Positions 27,870 to 37,028 of a stretch of 58,224 bases of DNA are shown one piece after another. The translations under genes and the position numbers were made by a program. The stretch covers positions 1 through 58,224 of the forward strand of contig CANHQP010000022.1 in the NCBI GenBank assembly GCA_947462925.1. The letters run 5' to 3'. This DNA is from Flavobacteriia bacterium (lineage in GTDB: Bacteria; Bacteroidota; Bacteroidia; Flavobacteriales_D; Crocinitomicaceae). The first letter of the stretch is position 1. Every line of letters begins with the position of its first letter. Under the pieces are notes generated by a model. It was not told where the DNA came from, made no database searches, and saw nothing but the letters and a program-made list of their open reading frames with translations.

Positions 27870-29174
27870 ATGATTCAATATAAAAAAGTAGCTTTTTACA
27901 CGCTTGGTTGTAAATTAAATTTTTCAGAAACTTCCACGATTTCACGTCTTTTCGAAGATGCTGGATTTGCAAAGGTAGATTTTGAAGATACGCCAGATAT
28001 TTATGTAATCAATACTTGTTCAGTTACTGAGAATGCAGACAAGAAATGCAAACAATTGGTCAAAAAAGCACTTAAAATAAATCCAAATGCATTTGTTTCA
28101 ATTATCGGTTGTTTTGCGCAATTGAAACCAGTTGAGATTGGTCAAATCCCCGGTGTAGATTTGGTTTTAGGAGCCAACGAAAAATTTGATATTCTAAATT
28201 ATATTGCCGAATCTGACAAAAAAGAAGAAGCACAGATTTCATTCAAAAACATCAAAGAAACCAAAGAATTTATCCCTTCATTTAGCATTGGAGATAGAAC
28301 ACGTTCATTCTTGAAAATCCAAGATGGTTGCGACTATTTCTGCACTTTTTGCACCATTCCTTTAGCAAGAGGAAAAAGCAGAAATGCAAGCATTGAATCA
28401 ACACTTCTTGAAGCGGAGAAGATTGCTAAAACCGACATCAAAGAAGTTGTTTTAACTGGAGTGAATATTGGCGATTTTGGTCAAGGTGGTGAAGAGAATT
28501 TTTATCAATTGGTTCAAGAATTAGATAAAATTGAGGGCATTGATCGTTTTAGAATTTCTTCCATTGAACCCAACTTACTAAGCAACGAAATTATCGATTT
28601 TTGCTTGTCAAAGGCAGAAAGATTCGTACCGCATTTTCACATTCCATTACAAGTCGGAAACGACCGAATTTTGAAAGCAATGCGCAGAAAATATGAGCGC
28701 AGTTTGTATGCAGAAAGAGTTGCTCAAATCAAATCATTGAGACCAGACTGCTGCATCGGCGTAGATGTAATCGTTGGATTCCCTGGAGAAACGGATGAAG
28801 AATTTATGGATTCGTTGAATTTCATCAAGGATTTAGACATTTCTTATTTGCATGTTTTTACTTATTCTGAAAGAGCAAACACAGGAGCGCCAAAATTAGG
28901 CGAATTTGTTCCAATGGAAAAACGAAAAGAGCGCAGCAAAATGTTACATATTCTTTCTGACAAGAAAAAAAGAGCCTTTTACGAGCAAAATTTAGGCTCA
29001 GAAAGAACTGTTTTATTTGAATCCGAAGAAGAAAATGGTGTGATGCATGGTTTTACAGAAAACTATGTCAAAGTCAAAATCCCATTTAATGAAAATTTAA
29101 TCAATCAATTTCACAAAGTACGATTGACTGAAATCGACCGAGACGGAATTGTAAAAGTAGAATTACTAGATTGA
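27870..29174 (+). CDS. mtaB: tRNA (N6-threonylcarbamoyladenosine37-C2)-methylthiotransferase
   Basis: A radical-SAM enzyme that adds a methylthio group to t6A37 of tRNA. The N-terminal MTTase domain begins KVAFYTLGCKLNFSET. The radical-SAM cluster motif is CDYFCTFCTIP (CxxxCxxC), and the C-terminal TRAM domain covers about 375-434 (RTVLFESEEENGVMHGFTEN). The third set of cluster Cys is in the first 100 residues (NTCSVTENAD and IGCFAQ). Length is normal for MtaB. A TAACTTTG box lies at 27852-27859. Confidence 0.95.
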   Translation: MIQYKKVAFYTLGCKLNFSETSTISRLFEDAGFAKVDFEDTPDIYVINTCSVTENADKKCKQLVKKALKINPNAFVSIIGCFAQLKPVEIGQIPGVDLVLGANEKFDILNYIAESDKKEEAQISFKNIKETKEFIPSFSIGDRTRSFLKIQDGCDYFCTFCTIPLARGKSRNASIESTLLEAEKIAKTDIKEVVLTGVNIGDFGQGGEENFYQLVQELDKIEGIDRFRISSIEPNLLSNEIIDFCLSKAERFVPHFHIPLQVGNDRILKAMRRKYERSLYAERVAQIKSLRPDCCIGVDVIVGFPGETDEEFMDSLNFIKDLDISYLHVFTYSERANTGAPKLGEFVPMEKRKERSKMLHILSDKKKRAFYEQNLGSERTVLFESEEENGVMHGFTENYVKVKIPFNENLINQFHKVRLTEIDRDGIVKVELLD

Positions 29175-29285
29175 TTTTAAAATAATTAATCAAATTTTGA
29201 TTACCAAAATTTCTTTTGTTTCTGTCATTTTATCGACATACTTTTTATAAACAATGAATGATTGATAAGAATCTATCTTTTCAGC

Positions 29286-29316
29286 TTGAAAAAAAGAGCC
29301 GAAAATAGTATATTTG
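29286..29316 (+). promoter_or_regulatory. Bacteroidota-type promoter of the E1 gene
   Basis: TTG (29286-29288), a 20-base spacer and TATATTTG (29309-29316) match the consensus. The start codon follows 20 bases later. Confidence 0.7.
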
Positions 29317-29335
29317 CAATTCATTATTTTAAGCT

Positions 29336-31780
29336 ATGGCAAAAGAATCGACTGAAATTGAAGTTACCCCTGTAGATTTTGAAACATTCAAAAATGAAGT
29401 GATTGCAGACTACAAATTGGCTTGTTTATCACGCGAAGCATCCTTATTAGGAAGACGTGAAGTTTTATCTGGAAAAGCCAAATTTGGAATTTTCGGTGAC
29501 GGAAAAGAATTAGCACAAATCGCCTTAGCAAAACAATTCAGAAATGGAGATTTCCGTTCTGGTTATTATAGAGATCAAACGTTGATGATGGCCATTGGTC
29601 AACTCAACATTCAACAATATTTTGCAGGATTATATGGTGAAACAAACCTTGATTTAGAACCGCAATCTGCAGGTAGACAAATGGGTGGACATTATTCATC
29701 TAGAAATTTAGATTCAAATGGAAACTGGTTAAATTTGATGGAACAAAAAAACAGTTCTGCCGATATTTCACCAACTGCTGGTCAAATGCCGCGTTTACTT
29801 GGTTTGGCTCAAGCTTCGAAAGTTTATAGAAATCATCCTGAATTGAAAGAATTAGCTGATTTTCAAAAGTTCACCAATGGTGGAAATGAAGTCGCTTTTG
29901 GAACGATTGGAGATGCGAGTACATCTGAAGGACCATTCTGGGAAACAATCAATGCTGCAGGCGTTTTGCAAGTTCCGATGGTAATGTCAGTTTGGGACGA
30001 TGGATTTGGAATTTCAGTTTCACGCGACAAACAAACGACGAAAGGAAGTATTTCAGAAGCTTTGGCAGGAATGCAAAGAACTGCTGACAAACCTGGTTAT
30101 GAAATTTTCACGACAAAAGGTTGGGATTATGCGCATTTAGTTGAAACTTACGAAAAAGCAGTAGCCGTTGCGCGTGAAGAGCATGTTCCTGTATTGGTTC
30201 ATGTGCAAGAAGTAAATCAGCCGCAAGGACACTCCACTTCTGGTTCTCACGAAAGATATAAATCTGAAGAAAGATTAAAATGGGAAACTGAATTTGATTG
30301 TATCAATAAATTCAAAGAATGGATTTTAAGTTTCAATGCTGATGGAAACGCGATCGCTACTCCAGAAGACCTTGAAAACATTGAAAAAGATGCCAAAAAA
30401 GAAGTCCGTGATTTCAAATCAATTGCATGGAAAGATTTCACTGACGGTTTGAAAAACGATTTGGCTGAAGTTATTCAATTGTACAAAGCGATTGAGTCTG
30501 AAACGAAACATACTGAATTCATCCAAGCTGAAATTGTTACTTTGCAAAAAGCAATGGATCCTATTCGCAAAGATATTTTGTCTTCAGCAAGAAAAGTTTT
30601 GCGTACAATCAAATCTGAAAATATTGCTTCAAAATCGATGCTTGCAGCGTGGATTCAATTGCAAATCGAAAACAATAAATCAAGATATAGTTCTCATCTT
30701 TATTCTGAATCCGCTTTCAATGCTGTAAAAATTGAAGGTGTCGAGCCTCAATATGCTGACGAAGTAAAAATGGAAGATGGAAGAATTATCTTGCGTGATA
30801 ATTTTAGAGAAATCTTCAAAAAATATCCTCAAACTTTGATTTTCGGCGAAGACGCTGGTAAAATCGGTGGTGTAAACCAAAGTTTGGAAGGCATACAAGA
30901 AGAATTTGGCGAATTGCGTGTTTCTGATGTTGGAATTAGAGAATGTACAATTATCGGACAAGGAATTGGAATGGCAATGAGAGGTTTAAGACCAATCGCT
31001 GAAATCCAATATTTAGACTATTTGTTATACGCTATTCAAATTATGTCTGACGATTTGTCAACTGTTCAATACAGAACCAGAGGTGGACAAAAAGCACCAT
31101 TGATTGTTAGTACGCGTGGTCACCGTTTGGAAGGTATTTGGCACAGTGGAAGTCCAATGGGAATGATCATCAATTCTTTGCGTGGAATGTATGTTTGTGT
31201 ACCAAGAAACATGACGAAAGCAGCAGGATTTTACAATACTTTGTTGCAAGGAGATGAGCCTGCATTGGTGATTGAGCCATTGAATGGTTATAGAACGAAA
31301 GAAAGAATCCCAACAAATTTCGGTGAATTTAAAACACCTCTGGGAATTCCTGAAATCGTTCAAGAAGGTGCTGATTTGACATTGGTTTCTTACGGTTCAA
31401 CTTTCAACTTGTGTGAGCAAGCTTGTAAATTATTGGCTGAACATGATATTTCAGTAGAATTGATTGATGCACAAACATTAATTCCTTTTGATATCAACCA
31501 TTTAATTGGCAAATCTTTGCAAAAGACGAATCGTTTGTTGATTGTTGATGAAGATGTTAGTTCTGGCGCGACAGCATATATGTTGGATAAAATTTTAGTA
31601 GAACAAAAATCATACTTTACTTTAGATTCTGCACCAGAAACATTGAGTGCAAAAGATCACAGACCACCGTATGGTTCAGATGGTGATTATTTTTCTAAAC
31701 CAAGTATTGACGATATTTTTGAAAAAGTTTATGGAATGATGAGTGAGGTTTCTCCTTCAAAATATCCAGCTCTATATTGA
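29336..31780 (+). CDS. Alpha-ketoacid dehydrogenase E1, fused alpha and beta subunits
   Basis: An 814-residue thiamine-diphosphate enzyme that decarboxylates a branched-chain or similar 2-oxoacid and passes the acyl group to E2. The alpha part (about 55-330) has the TPP/metal motif in FGTIGDASTSEG. The beta part (about 475-814) has FGEDAGKIGGVNQS and IAEIQYLDYLLYAI. The two subunits are joined by a linker of about 100 residues. Fused E1 of this size is known in Bacteroidota. Leucine dehydrogenase at 24825 is consistent with branched-chain substrates. No E2 or E3 genes are in the window. A terminator follows. Confidence 0.93.
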   Translation: MAKESTEIEVTPVDFETFKNEVIADYKLACLSREASLLGRREVLSGKAKFGIFGDGKELAQIALAKQFRNGDFRSGYYRDQTLMMAIGQLNIQQYFAGLYGETNLDLEPQSAGRQMGGHYSSRNLDSNGNWLNLMEQKNSSADISPTAGQMPRLLGLAQASKVYRNHPELKELADFQKFTNGGNEVAFGTIGDASTSEGPFWETINAAGVLQVPMVMSVWDDGFGISVSRDKQTTKGSISEALAGMQRTADKPGYEIFTTKGWDYAHLVETYEKAVAVAREEHVPVLVHVQEVNQPQGHSTSGSHERYKSEERLKWETEFDCINKFKEWILSFNADGNAIATPEDLENIEKDAKKEVRDFKSIAWKDFTDGLKNDLAEVIQLYKAIESETKHTEFIQAEIVTLQKAMDPIRKDILSSARKVLRTIKSENIASKSMLAAWIQLQIENNKSRYSSHLYSESAFNAVKIEGVEPQYADEVKMEDGRIILRDNFREIFKKYPQTLIFGEDAGKIGGVNQSLEGIQEEFGELRVSDVGIRECTIIGQGIGMAMRGLRPIAEIQYLDYLLYAIQIMSDDLSTVQYRTRGGQKAPLIVSTRGHRLEGIWHSGSPMGMIINSLRGMYVCVPRNMTKAAGFYNTLLQGDEPALVIEPLNGYRTKERIPTNFGEFKTPLGIPEIVQEGADLTLVSYGSTFNLCEQACKLLAEHDISVELIDAQTLIPFDINHLIGKSLQKTNRLLIVDEDVSSGATAYMLDKILVEQKSYFTLDSAPETLSAKDHRPPYGSDGDYFSKPSIDDIFEKVYGMMSEVSPSKYPALY

Positions 31781-31786
31781 TATTTA

Positions 31787-31821
31787 AAGTCCGAAGATTA
31801 TTATTTTCGGACTTATTTTTT
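31787..31821 (+). terminator. Terminator of the E1 gene
   Basis: AAGTCCGAA (31787-31795) pairs with TTCGGACTT (31806-31814), and a T-run follows. It precedes the next start at 31830. Confidence 0.85.
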
Positions 31822-31829
31822 TAAATTAA

Positions 31830-32219
31830 ATGAGAACATTGATTGTCATTTTCTGTATTACTGGATTCCTTGCGAAAGACATTGCTCGCTTGGGTTGGGA
31901 AATATGGTTTAAAGTCAATCAAGAACAAATTATTGTTGAAAAATGTGAAAACAAAGCCAAGCCAATGTTGCATTGCAATGGTAAATGTTATCTTTCGAAG
32001 CAATTGGAAAAATTGGAACAAAAGGAGCAAAATCACAATTCTAAAACCAATCCTTTCAACAACAATCTAAAATTTGAGTGCATCCCTACTCCACTTGAAA
32101 TAAATTTGCTGTTTGCTTCAATTGAATCAAAAGAAAAAGATATTTTTCAAAATAACATTCAAGCTGTTAACGAATTTTCAGGTTGCATTTTCCATCCGCC
32201 ATCGCAAATAATAATTTGA
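31830..32219 (+). CDS. Small Cys-containing envelope protein, possibly metal-linked
   Basis: A 129-residue protein with an N-terminal hydrophobic segment (residues 3-14) and the motif MLHCNGKCYLSKQLEKLE, which I recall as common in Bacteroidota small proteins near metal-related outer-membrane genes. Other Cys occur at about 37, 84 and 121. The C-terminal half is low in complexity and ends in IIPSQIII-like residues. It is the first gene of a three-gene run after the E1 terminator. A role in metal (copper?) handling is only inferred from the neighbour carrying CDVCGC. Confidence 0.6.
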   Translation: MRTLIVIFCITGFLAKDIARLGWEIWFKVNQEQIIVEKCENKAKPMLHCNGKCYLSKQLEKLEQKEQNHNSKTNPFNNNLKFECIPTPLEINLLFASIESKEKDIFQNNIQAVNEFSGCIFHPPSQIII

Positions 32220-32275
32220 TTATTAAATAGATTGTTCAGTTGACAATTTAAGTTTTCAATTTTATTATTTAAATC

Positions 32276-33190
32276 ATGCAGAAAATCATCTTGTTTTTCG
32301 GTTTGATTATATTGGCAAATCAATCAATGGCGTGCGATGTTTGTGGCTGTGCTGCAAGTTCATTTTCCTTGGGATTATTGCCAAGTTCAAACCATCATTT
32401 TATTGGCATTAGATCCAATATTCGATCTTTTCAAACAACTCATCCGCCACTTTTCGGTTTTCAGGAACCATCAACGGATGAAGTATTTACATCAAGTGAC
32501 TTGCTTGGAAGGTGGAAGATAAATCAACGTTTTCAAATGTTAGCAGTAGTACCATATGTTTACAATTCACAAAAAACGACGGAAACTACCATCATCAATC
32601 AAGGTTTAGGAGATATCACTTTGATGGGAAATTATGTTTTTATTCAAAATACTGATTCACTTGCAAGAAAATTCAAACAAGCCGGAACTTTTGGAATTGG
32701 CGCAAAACTTCCTACTGGGAAATTTGACAATACCAATGTCAACAATCGCAATATGCTTCCAGGTACTGGGACAATTGATTTCATTGCTTCCTTGAATTAT
32801 TCAATCCAAAAAGGAAGTTGGGGATATTTGACAGAATCGAGTTTTAGTTACAAGACTGAAAACAAATACGATTACCAATTTGGTCATGCCTTGGGAACTA
32901 CTCATTTGGCGTTTTATCGCTGGGTTTTGAACGAGAATCTGAGAATTCTTCCGCAAGTTGGATTCAATTATAACCACAACTTTCGAGATCGAATCAATGG
33001 AAAAGTTACCGATGATTCTTACAACGGAGGAACAATTTTAAACGCACAATTTACAGTGGCTGCGATTTATAAAAATTGGATGTTTTCAGCCAATTATTTT
33101 GCGCCAGTTTATCAAGATTTAGGAAATGGATATGTCGTCCAAAAAACTGCATTCCGTTTGGGTATTAATTATTTTATTACAAAAAAATGA
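32276..33190 (+). CDS. Outer-membrane beta-barrel transporter-like protein with CDVCGC start
   Basis: A 304-residue protein with a signal peptide (residues 1-18, ends SMA). Mature residues begin CDVCGCAASS, a four-residue-spaced Cys motif. The rest alternates hydrophobic and polar residues in strands (RFQMLAVVPYVYN, FIASLNYSIQKGSWGYLTE, HNFRDRING) and ends in an aromatic-rich strand (AFRLGINYFITKK), typical of a barrel. I associate this with the metal-related transporter-like OM proteins of Bacteroidota but cannot name a substrate. Its stop overlaps the next start (ATGA). Confidence 0.7.
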   Translation: MQKIILFFGLIILANQSMACDVCGCAASSFSLGLLPSSNHHFIGIRSNIRSFQTTHPPLFGFQEPSTDEVFTSSDLLGRWKINQRFQMLAVVPYVYNSQKTTETTIINQGLGDITLMGNYVFIQNTDSLARKFKQAGTFGIGAKLPTGKFDNTNVNNRNMLPGTGTIDFIASLNYSIQKGSWGYLTESSFSYKTENKYDYQFGHALGTTHLAFYRWVLNENLRILPQVGFNYNHNFRDRINGKVTDDSYNGGTILNAQFTVAAIYKNWMFSANYFAPVYQDLGNGYVVQKTAFRLGINYFITKK

Positions 33191-33588
33191 AAAAAGCACT
33201 TATTATATTTTTAGGAATCATCTCATTGACAGTATTTTCATGTAAAAAAGAAACATCTGAACCAACGGTGATTTCGGATCCAACATTCAATTTAACTTCA
33301 CCTGTCTTGAACGAAATCTACAATTTCGGCGATACCATCAAAGTAATTGGAAATGTTTCAGCAGACTACGAGATGCATGGCTACAATGTTATCATCAAAA
33401 ACATGAAAACTGGGATGAACGTTTTAAATCAAGGTTATCATTTACATCAATCTTCATATACGATGAACGAAGCTTGGAAAAACACAGTTACGGATACATC
33501 AGAATTGAAAATTATAGTCGATGTTGCGATTGATCATGATGGAACTTTGAAAAGTTTTGAAAGAATTGTGACTTGTTATCCTCAATAA
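33187..33588 (+). CDS. Lipoprotein with His/Met-containing C-terminal region
   Basis: A 133-residue lipoprotein (lipobox TVFSCKK, Cys19) with a beta-sandwich-like body. It contains NVSADYEMHGYNVIIKN and MNVLNQGYHLHQSSY, followed by VAIDHDGTL. These His and Met residues could bind metal, but no established motif is present. It overlaps the barrel gene by 4 bp and is translationally coupled. It probably works with the barrel at the outer membrane. I am not sure of a family name. Confidence 0.6.
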   Translation: MKKALIIFLGIISLTVFSCKKETSEPTVISDPTFNLTSPVLNEIYNFGDTIKVIGNVSADYEMHGYNVIIKNMKTGMNVLNQGYHLHQSSYTMNEAWKNTVTDTSELKIIVDVAIDHDGTLKSFERIVTCYPQ

Positions 33589-33601
33589 ATCAGTATCTTT
33601 G
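33572..33601 (+). promoter_or_regulatory. Possible promoter of the thioredoxin-fold gene
   Basis: TTG (33573-33575), an 18-base spacer and TATCTTTG (33594-33601). The spacing is two bases short of the usual 20 and the upstream box lies inside the previous gene. Confidence 0.4.
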
Positions 33602-33628
33602 GTGTTTCAAACAGAATAAATTAACAAT

Positions 33629-34186
33629 ATGAATTGGTCAGAATATAACCATTTTTTCGACGAAATTTTACAAAATTCAAATCCGGCAGCACCTTACGAT
33701 AATCCAGACTATTTAGATTACACTAAAATGAATCAGAGTAGAAGTAAACGCTGGATGAAACATGGTGAAATTATACCATCAATCATTGAAACTGTTGGCA
33801 AAATTGAAAAAGCGCAACATTGGATTCTGATTACTGAACCTTGGTGCGGAGATGCAGCTCATAGCGTTCCTTTTATTCATTTAATCAGCGAATTGAGCGA
33901 ATATGTGAATCTAGAAATTCAACTTCGTGATGATGATTCTGAAATTGAAAAATATTTAACAAATGGCGGCAAATCAATTCCTATTTTGGTAATTAGAGAT
34001 GAAAACGGTAAAGATTTGGCAGTTTGGGGTCCCAGACCTGCGGCATGTCAAGTAATTTTCAACAAACTGAAGTCAGAAGGCGCAGAATTTACAGAAATGA
34101 AAATTGGATTGCAAAACTGGTATAACCAAGATGCTGGAGTCAGTTTACAAGTTGAATTGAACGATTTGATAAAACAAACTTTATAA
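33629..34186 (+). CDS. Thioredoxin-fold protein with a one-Cys active site
   Basis: A 185-residue protein. Residues about 60-160 look like a thioredoxin domain, but the usual WCxxC reads EPWCGDAAHS, so the second Cys is absent. The cis-Pro is likely in GGKSIPILVIRD. It cannot form an intramolecular disulfide at this site and may act through mixed disulfides or as a non-redox adaptor. Thioredoxin-like proteins with a WCGD start are known in Bacteroidota and Firmicutes. No signal peptide is seen, so it is cytoplasmic. Confidence 0.82.
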   Translation: MNWSEYNHFFDEILQNSNPAAPYDNPDYLDYTKMNQSRSKRWMKHGEIIPSIIETVGKIEKAQHWILITEPWCGDAAHSVPFIHLISELSEYVNLEIQLRDDDSEIEKYLTNGGKSIPILVIRDENGKDLAVWGPRPAACQVIFNKLKSEGAEFTEMKIGLQNWYNQDAGVSLQVELNDLIKQTL

Positions 34187-34192
34187 ATAATT

Positions 34193-34217
34193 AAAAGCGG
34201 TGAAATTCATCGCTTTT
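34193..34217. terminator. Bidirectional terminator
   Basis: AAAAGCG (34193-34199) pairs with CGCTTTT (34211-34217), with inner TGAA/TTCA pairs. It sits between the convergent thioredoxin-fold and trmN genes. Confidence 0.8.
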
Positions 34218-34218
34218 T

Positions 34219-34923
34219 TTATTTCAGTTGATTGAAGTGGTATTCAGAAGTAAGTGATTTATACTCTTCGGTATAATTTCCATCACTTTTTCTGACAATC
34301 AAATTACTAAGCTCAAGCTGCTCTTTTGTTTTTGAAAAGGCACCAATCTTTCTAACCAATTGATTTTCTGTTCCAAAAACTTCGATTTCTTTCACTAAAT
34401 AGAATCCTTGCTTTCTTGCAAAATCCAAATAAGTATCAAAAGTTAAATATGGAAGAATTACCCAAAAATGACCTTCTTGAGTTAATAAATCACTCGCTTT
34501 TTCAAAGAGTTTATTCAATGGCAAACTATCATCATGTCTTGCTAAATTCTTTTTTGGGTTTAAAGATTTAGAAGCATTTTCAAAATACGGCGGATTTGAA
34601 AAAATAAGGTCGAATTTTGTTTCTGGATGGTAGTCTAAAAAGTCAACATGCAATGCAGTTAATTGACCGTCAAATTTTGAAGTTTTGAAGTTGTTTTTTG
34701 CTTCTTGAAAAGCATTGACTTCAATCTCAATGGTAGTAATTTTTAGTTGACGATTTCTTTGTGCTGTCATCAAACTCAAAACTCCTGTTCCGGTTCCTAT
34801 ATCTAAAGCATTTGATTTTCCTTCAACATCAATCAAAGAACCAAAAAGCATAGAATCAGTTCCAATTTTCATGGCTGAATTGGTTTGATTGACTCCGAAA
34901 TACTTGAATTTGAAAATGGACAT
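34219..34923 (-). CDS. tRNA1(Val) (adenine37-N6)-methyltransferase
   Basis: A 234-residue class I SAM methyltransferase of the TrmN6/YfiC type that methylates A37 of a tRNA. The SAM-binding motif is NALDIGTGTGVLSLM and the catalytic motif is DLIFSNPPYF, diagnostic of N6-adenine enzymes. It overlaps the rimM stop by one base (TAATG), so it is the third gene of rpsP-rimM-trmN, and ends at a bidirectional terminator. Other N6-adenine targets are possible from sequence alone. Confidence 0.88.
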   Translation of the reverse strand: MSIFKFKYFGVNQTNSAMKIGTDSMLFGSLIDVEGKSNALDIGTGTGVLSLMTAQRNRQLKITTIEIEVNAFQEAKNNFKTSKFDGQLTALHVDFLDYHPETKFDLIFSNPPYFENASKSLNPKKNLARHDDSLPLNKLFEKASDLLTQEGHFWVILPYLTFDTYLDFARKQGFYLVKEIEVFGTENQLVRKIGAFSKTKEQLELSNLIVRKSDGNYTEEYKSLTSEYHFNQLK

Positions 34924-35453
34924 TAGCCCAAATAAATAGCGATTAATCCGTCGGGAGCATTTACCCTCAAAATTCGATTCTTCCGATCGACTTCTTGCAC
35001 TAAATTTTTGACAAAAGGAATCAAAACTTCTTTCCCGTTTGGATTTTTAATTTGAATTAAAGGATTTACCGGTAAATCAACTATTGTTTCAATAATTCCA
35101 ACAGGGCCAAAATTATCATCAACAACTTCAAAACCCACAACTTCGTGGTCATAAAATTGAATTCCTGTTAATTCTGGTAATTCTGTTAAAGGCAAGTATA
35201 AATTCTTTCTCATCAACACTTTTGCGTCATTTTCAGAATCTACGCCTTCTAGTTTTACAGCAGCAAAACCACGTGGTTTGAGTTGAAAAGATTGAACGAA
35301 GAAAGGGGTTAGTTGTTCGTTAATGTCAATGAAAACTGAATCTAATTTAGTGTATTCATTTGGATCAGTAACATCTAAAAAAAACGAAACTTCACCTTTG
35401 AATCCGTGAAGTTTCGCTACATATCCTAAATGATAGCAATCTGCTTTTTTCAT
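34923..35453 (-). CDS. rimM: Ribosome maturation factor RimM
   Basis: RimM helps assemble the 30S subunit head and binds S19. The N-terminal part reads YHLGYVAKLHGFKGEV and the C-terminal PRC-barrel reads VNPLIQIKNPNGKEVLIPFV, both as expected. The length of 176 residues is normal. It lies 15 bp after rpsP, the usual partner in this order, and is coupled to the methyltransferase downstream. Confidence 0.95.
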   Translation of the reverse strand: MKKADCYHLGYVAKLHGFKGEVSFFLDVTDPNEYTKLDSVFIDINEQLTPFFVQSFQLKPRGFAAVKLEGVDSENDAKVLMRKNLYLPLTELPELTGIQFYDHEVVGFEVVDDNFGPVGIIETIVDLPVNPLIQIKNPNGKEVLIPFVKNLVQEVDRKNRILRVNAPDGLIAIYLG

Positions 35454-35468
35454 TTAAATATTTTGTTC

Positions 35469-36059
35469 TTATGCTTGAGTTTCCTCTGTACCTTCTTCTG
35501 TTGAAGCCTCTCCAGTAGGAGTTTCTTCTGCTACAGTTTCTTCTGTTGCAGTATCTTCTGTTGTTTCTTCAACAACTTCTTCAACCACTTCTTCTACTTC
35601 AGGAGTGTTTTTTGCTTCAATTGCTTTCGCTTTTGCAGCATTTGTTTCAGCTTCAGCTTTCAAAGCAGCAGCCTTAGCAGCTACAGCACTGTTTGCCAAT
35701 CCGTCTTTTTTGTTGTCAATTTTATTTGCTTTCTCAGCTTCCCAAGCAGCAAATTTAGTTTCAACATCCGCCTCAGTCAAAGCACCTTTTTTGATACCAT
35801 TGATTAAGTGATTTTTGTACAATACACCTCTGTAAGACAACAAAGCTCTCGCAGTGTCAGACATTTCAGCTCCAGTACGAACCCAATGCAAAGCAGATTC
35901 GAAATTGATTTCGATTGTTGCAGGATTAGTGTTTGGATTGTAAGTACCCAATTTTTCGATGAATTTACCATCTCTTTTCGCTCTTGAATCAGCGACTACA
36001 AGGTGAAAAAATGCTTTTGATTTTTTCCCATGTCTTTGCAATCTAATACGTGTTGCCAT
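35469..36059 (-). CDS. rpsP: 30S ribosomal protein S16 with a long acidic tail
   Basis: S16 is needed for 30S assembly. The first ~80 residues match the family ([20 protein letters not shown], then [15 protein letters not shown]). The total of 196 residues is more than twice the usual length. The extra ~110 residues are Ala/Lys-rich and then Glu/Thr-rich (ending EEGTEETQA). Long tails on S16 occur in Bacteroidota. It is first in rpsP-rimM-trmN. The leader has a strong promoter at 36113-36143 and a small hairpin (GAGT/ACTC near 36077-36092). Confidence 0.95.
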   Translation of the reverse strand: MATRIRLQRHGKKSKAFFHLVVADSRAKRDGKFIEKLGTYNPNTNPATIEINFESALHWVRTGAEMSDTARALLSYRGVLYKNHLINGIKKGALTEADVETKFAAWEAEKANKIDNKKDGLANSAVAAKAAALKAEAETNAAKAKAIEAKNTPEVEEVVEEVVEETTEDTATEETVAEETPTGEASTEEGTEETQA

Positions 36060-36112
36060 TTTTTGTTTATAAGTTAGAGTACGAAACTCCAGTTAATAAT
36101 TAATTAAGGGTG

Positions 36113-36143
36113 CAAAAGTAAGTTTATTTTAGTTATGATGCAA
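36113..36143 (-). promoter_or_regulatory. Bacteroidota-type promoter of rpsP
   Basis: On the minus strand TTG (36141-36143), a 20-base spacer and TACTTTTG (36113-36120) match the consensus exactly. The leader is about 50 bases. Confidence 0.75.
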
Positions 36144-36199
36144 GTTTTGTCTGATTAGATTTTAAGATATTAAGATTTTAAGACTTAATACTCTAAAAC

Positions 36200-37003
36200 T
36201 TAAAAACGATACTTCAATCCAATATTCAAAAAGATTGCGCTGAAATTGTGTTTCAACGATAAGGCTTTCTTGGAAGCATTCTCATCATTATTGACAACAG
36301 TATCGAATTGATCGTCGTAGGTGGTGATTTTATCTACCGTTTTTAGATTGTCAATATCTTCAATCCCATTGTAAACATAGGAAGTCATCGTTTTTGATTT
36401 GGTCAAGATTTTTAGTGAAATTCCATTCATTTCGCCAAAAAGAGAAAGTTTTTTCGCCAACTGCACAGAACCACCGATTGAAGCAGAATATCCAACAGCG
36501 AAGAAATATTTTGTTTCGCTTTGAGCAGAAACAGTTTGCCCGATTGGTGCAATCGTTCCTGAACCTGTTTCTGTTTCATCTGAAAAAGAAACGTTGGATA
36601 AAGGCAAAACTAAGCCTGGTTTAAAATAAAAACACAATTTTTCTCCTGAATGTTGCAAAATTAAACTGGGTGTCAAACGAAATTGATTAGAATTTTGAAA
36701 TATTTCGTAAACTCCGAAATCATTTTGCACTCTTGAAGTCAACGTTTTACTTCCAACAAAATAAGTAAAACCTAGTTCCATTCCAAAATTTGGTTTCAGC
36801 AAGTAGAAAGAACTTAATCCATAATTCATTCCAGCACCCAAAGTCCCGTAAATATTGGTGGTTTTCTCAGGTTCCACCTGAATTCCCAATACATCAGTAG
36901 GTGCAGAAAATCCGCAGCCAACAAGAGCTGAAATCGTTGGACCTTGCGAAAAAGTTGAAAAAGCACCTAATAAAAGGGCAATACAAAAGCTAAATTTATA
37001 CAT
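36200..37003 (-). CDS. Secreted or outer-membrane beta-barrel-like protein
   Basis: A 267-residue protein with a signal peptide (MYKFSFCIALLLGAFSTFSQ). The rest looks like an eight-to-ten-strand barrel (GAGMNYGLSSFYLL, FGMELGFTYFVGS, FAVGYSASIGGSV) and ends with an aromatic residue (FLNIGLKYRF), as in OmpA/PorT-like proteins. Its role is unknown. The open frame extends to a TTG at 37015, but the ATG at 37003 starts the signal peptide cleanly. It is divergent from the HD hydrolase gene with 25 bp between. Confidence 0.7.
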   Translation of the reverse strand: MYKFSFCIALLLGAFSTFSQGPTISALVGCGFSAPTDVLGIQVEPEKTTNIYGTLGAGMNYGLSSFYLLKPNFGMELGFTYFVGSKTLTSRVQNDFGVYEIFQNSNQFRLTPSLILQHSGEKLCFYFKPGLVLPLSNVSFSDETETGSGTIAPIGQTVSAQSETKYFFAVGYSASIGGSVQLAKKLSLFGEMNGISLKILTKSKTMTSYVYNGIEDIDNLKTVDKITTYDDQFDTVVNNDENASKKALSLKHNFSAIFLNIGLKYRF

Positions 37004-37028
37004 ACATTTGTTCAATTAAAATCTCAAT

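Noticed and set aside
31843-32070. 75-codon frame overlapping the small Cys protein in another plus-strand frame
   Set aside because: The neighbouring frame has the CNGKC motif and a terminator before it; this one has no feature.
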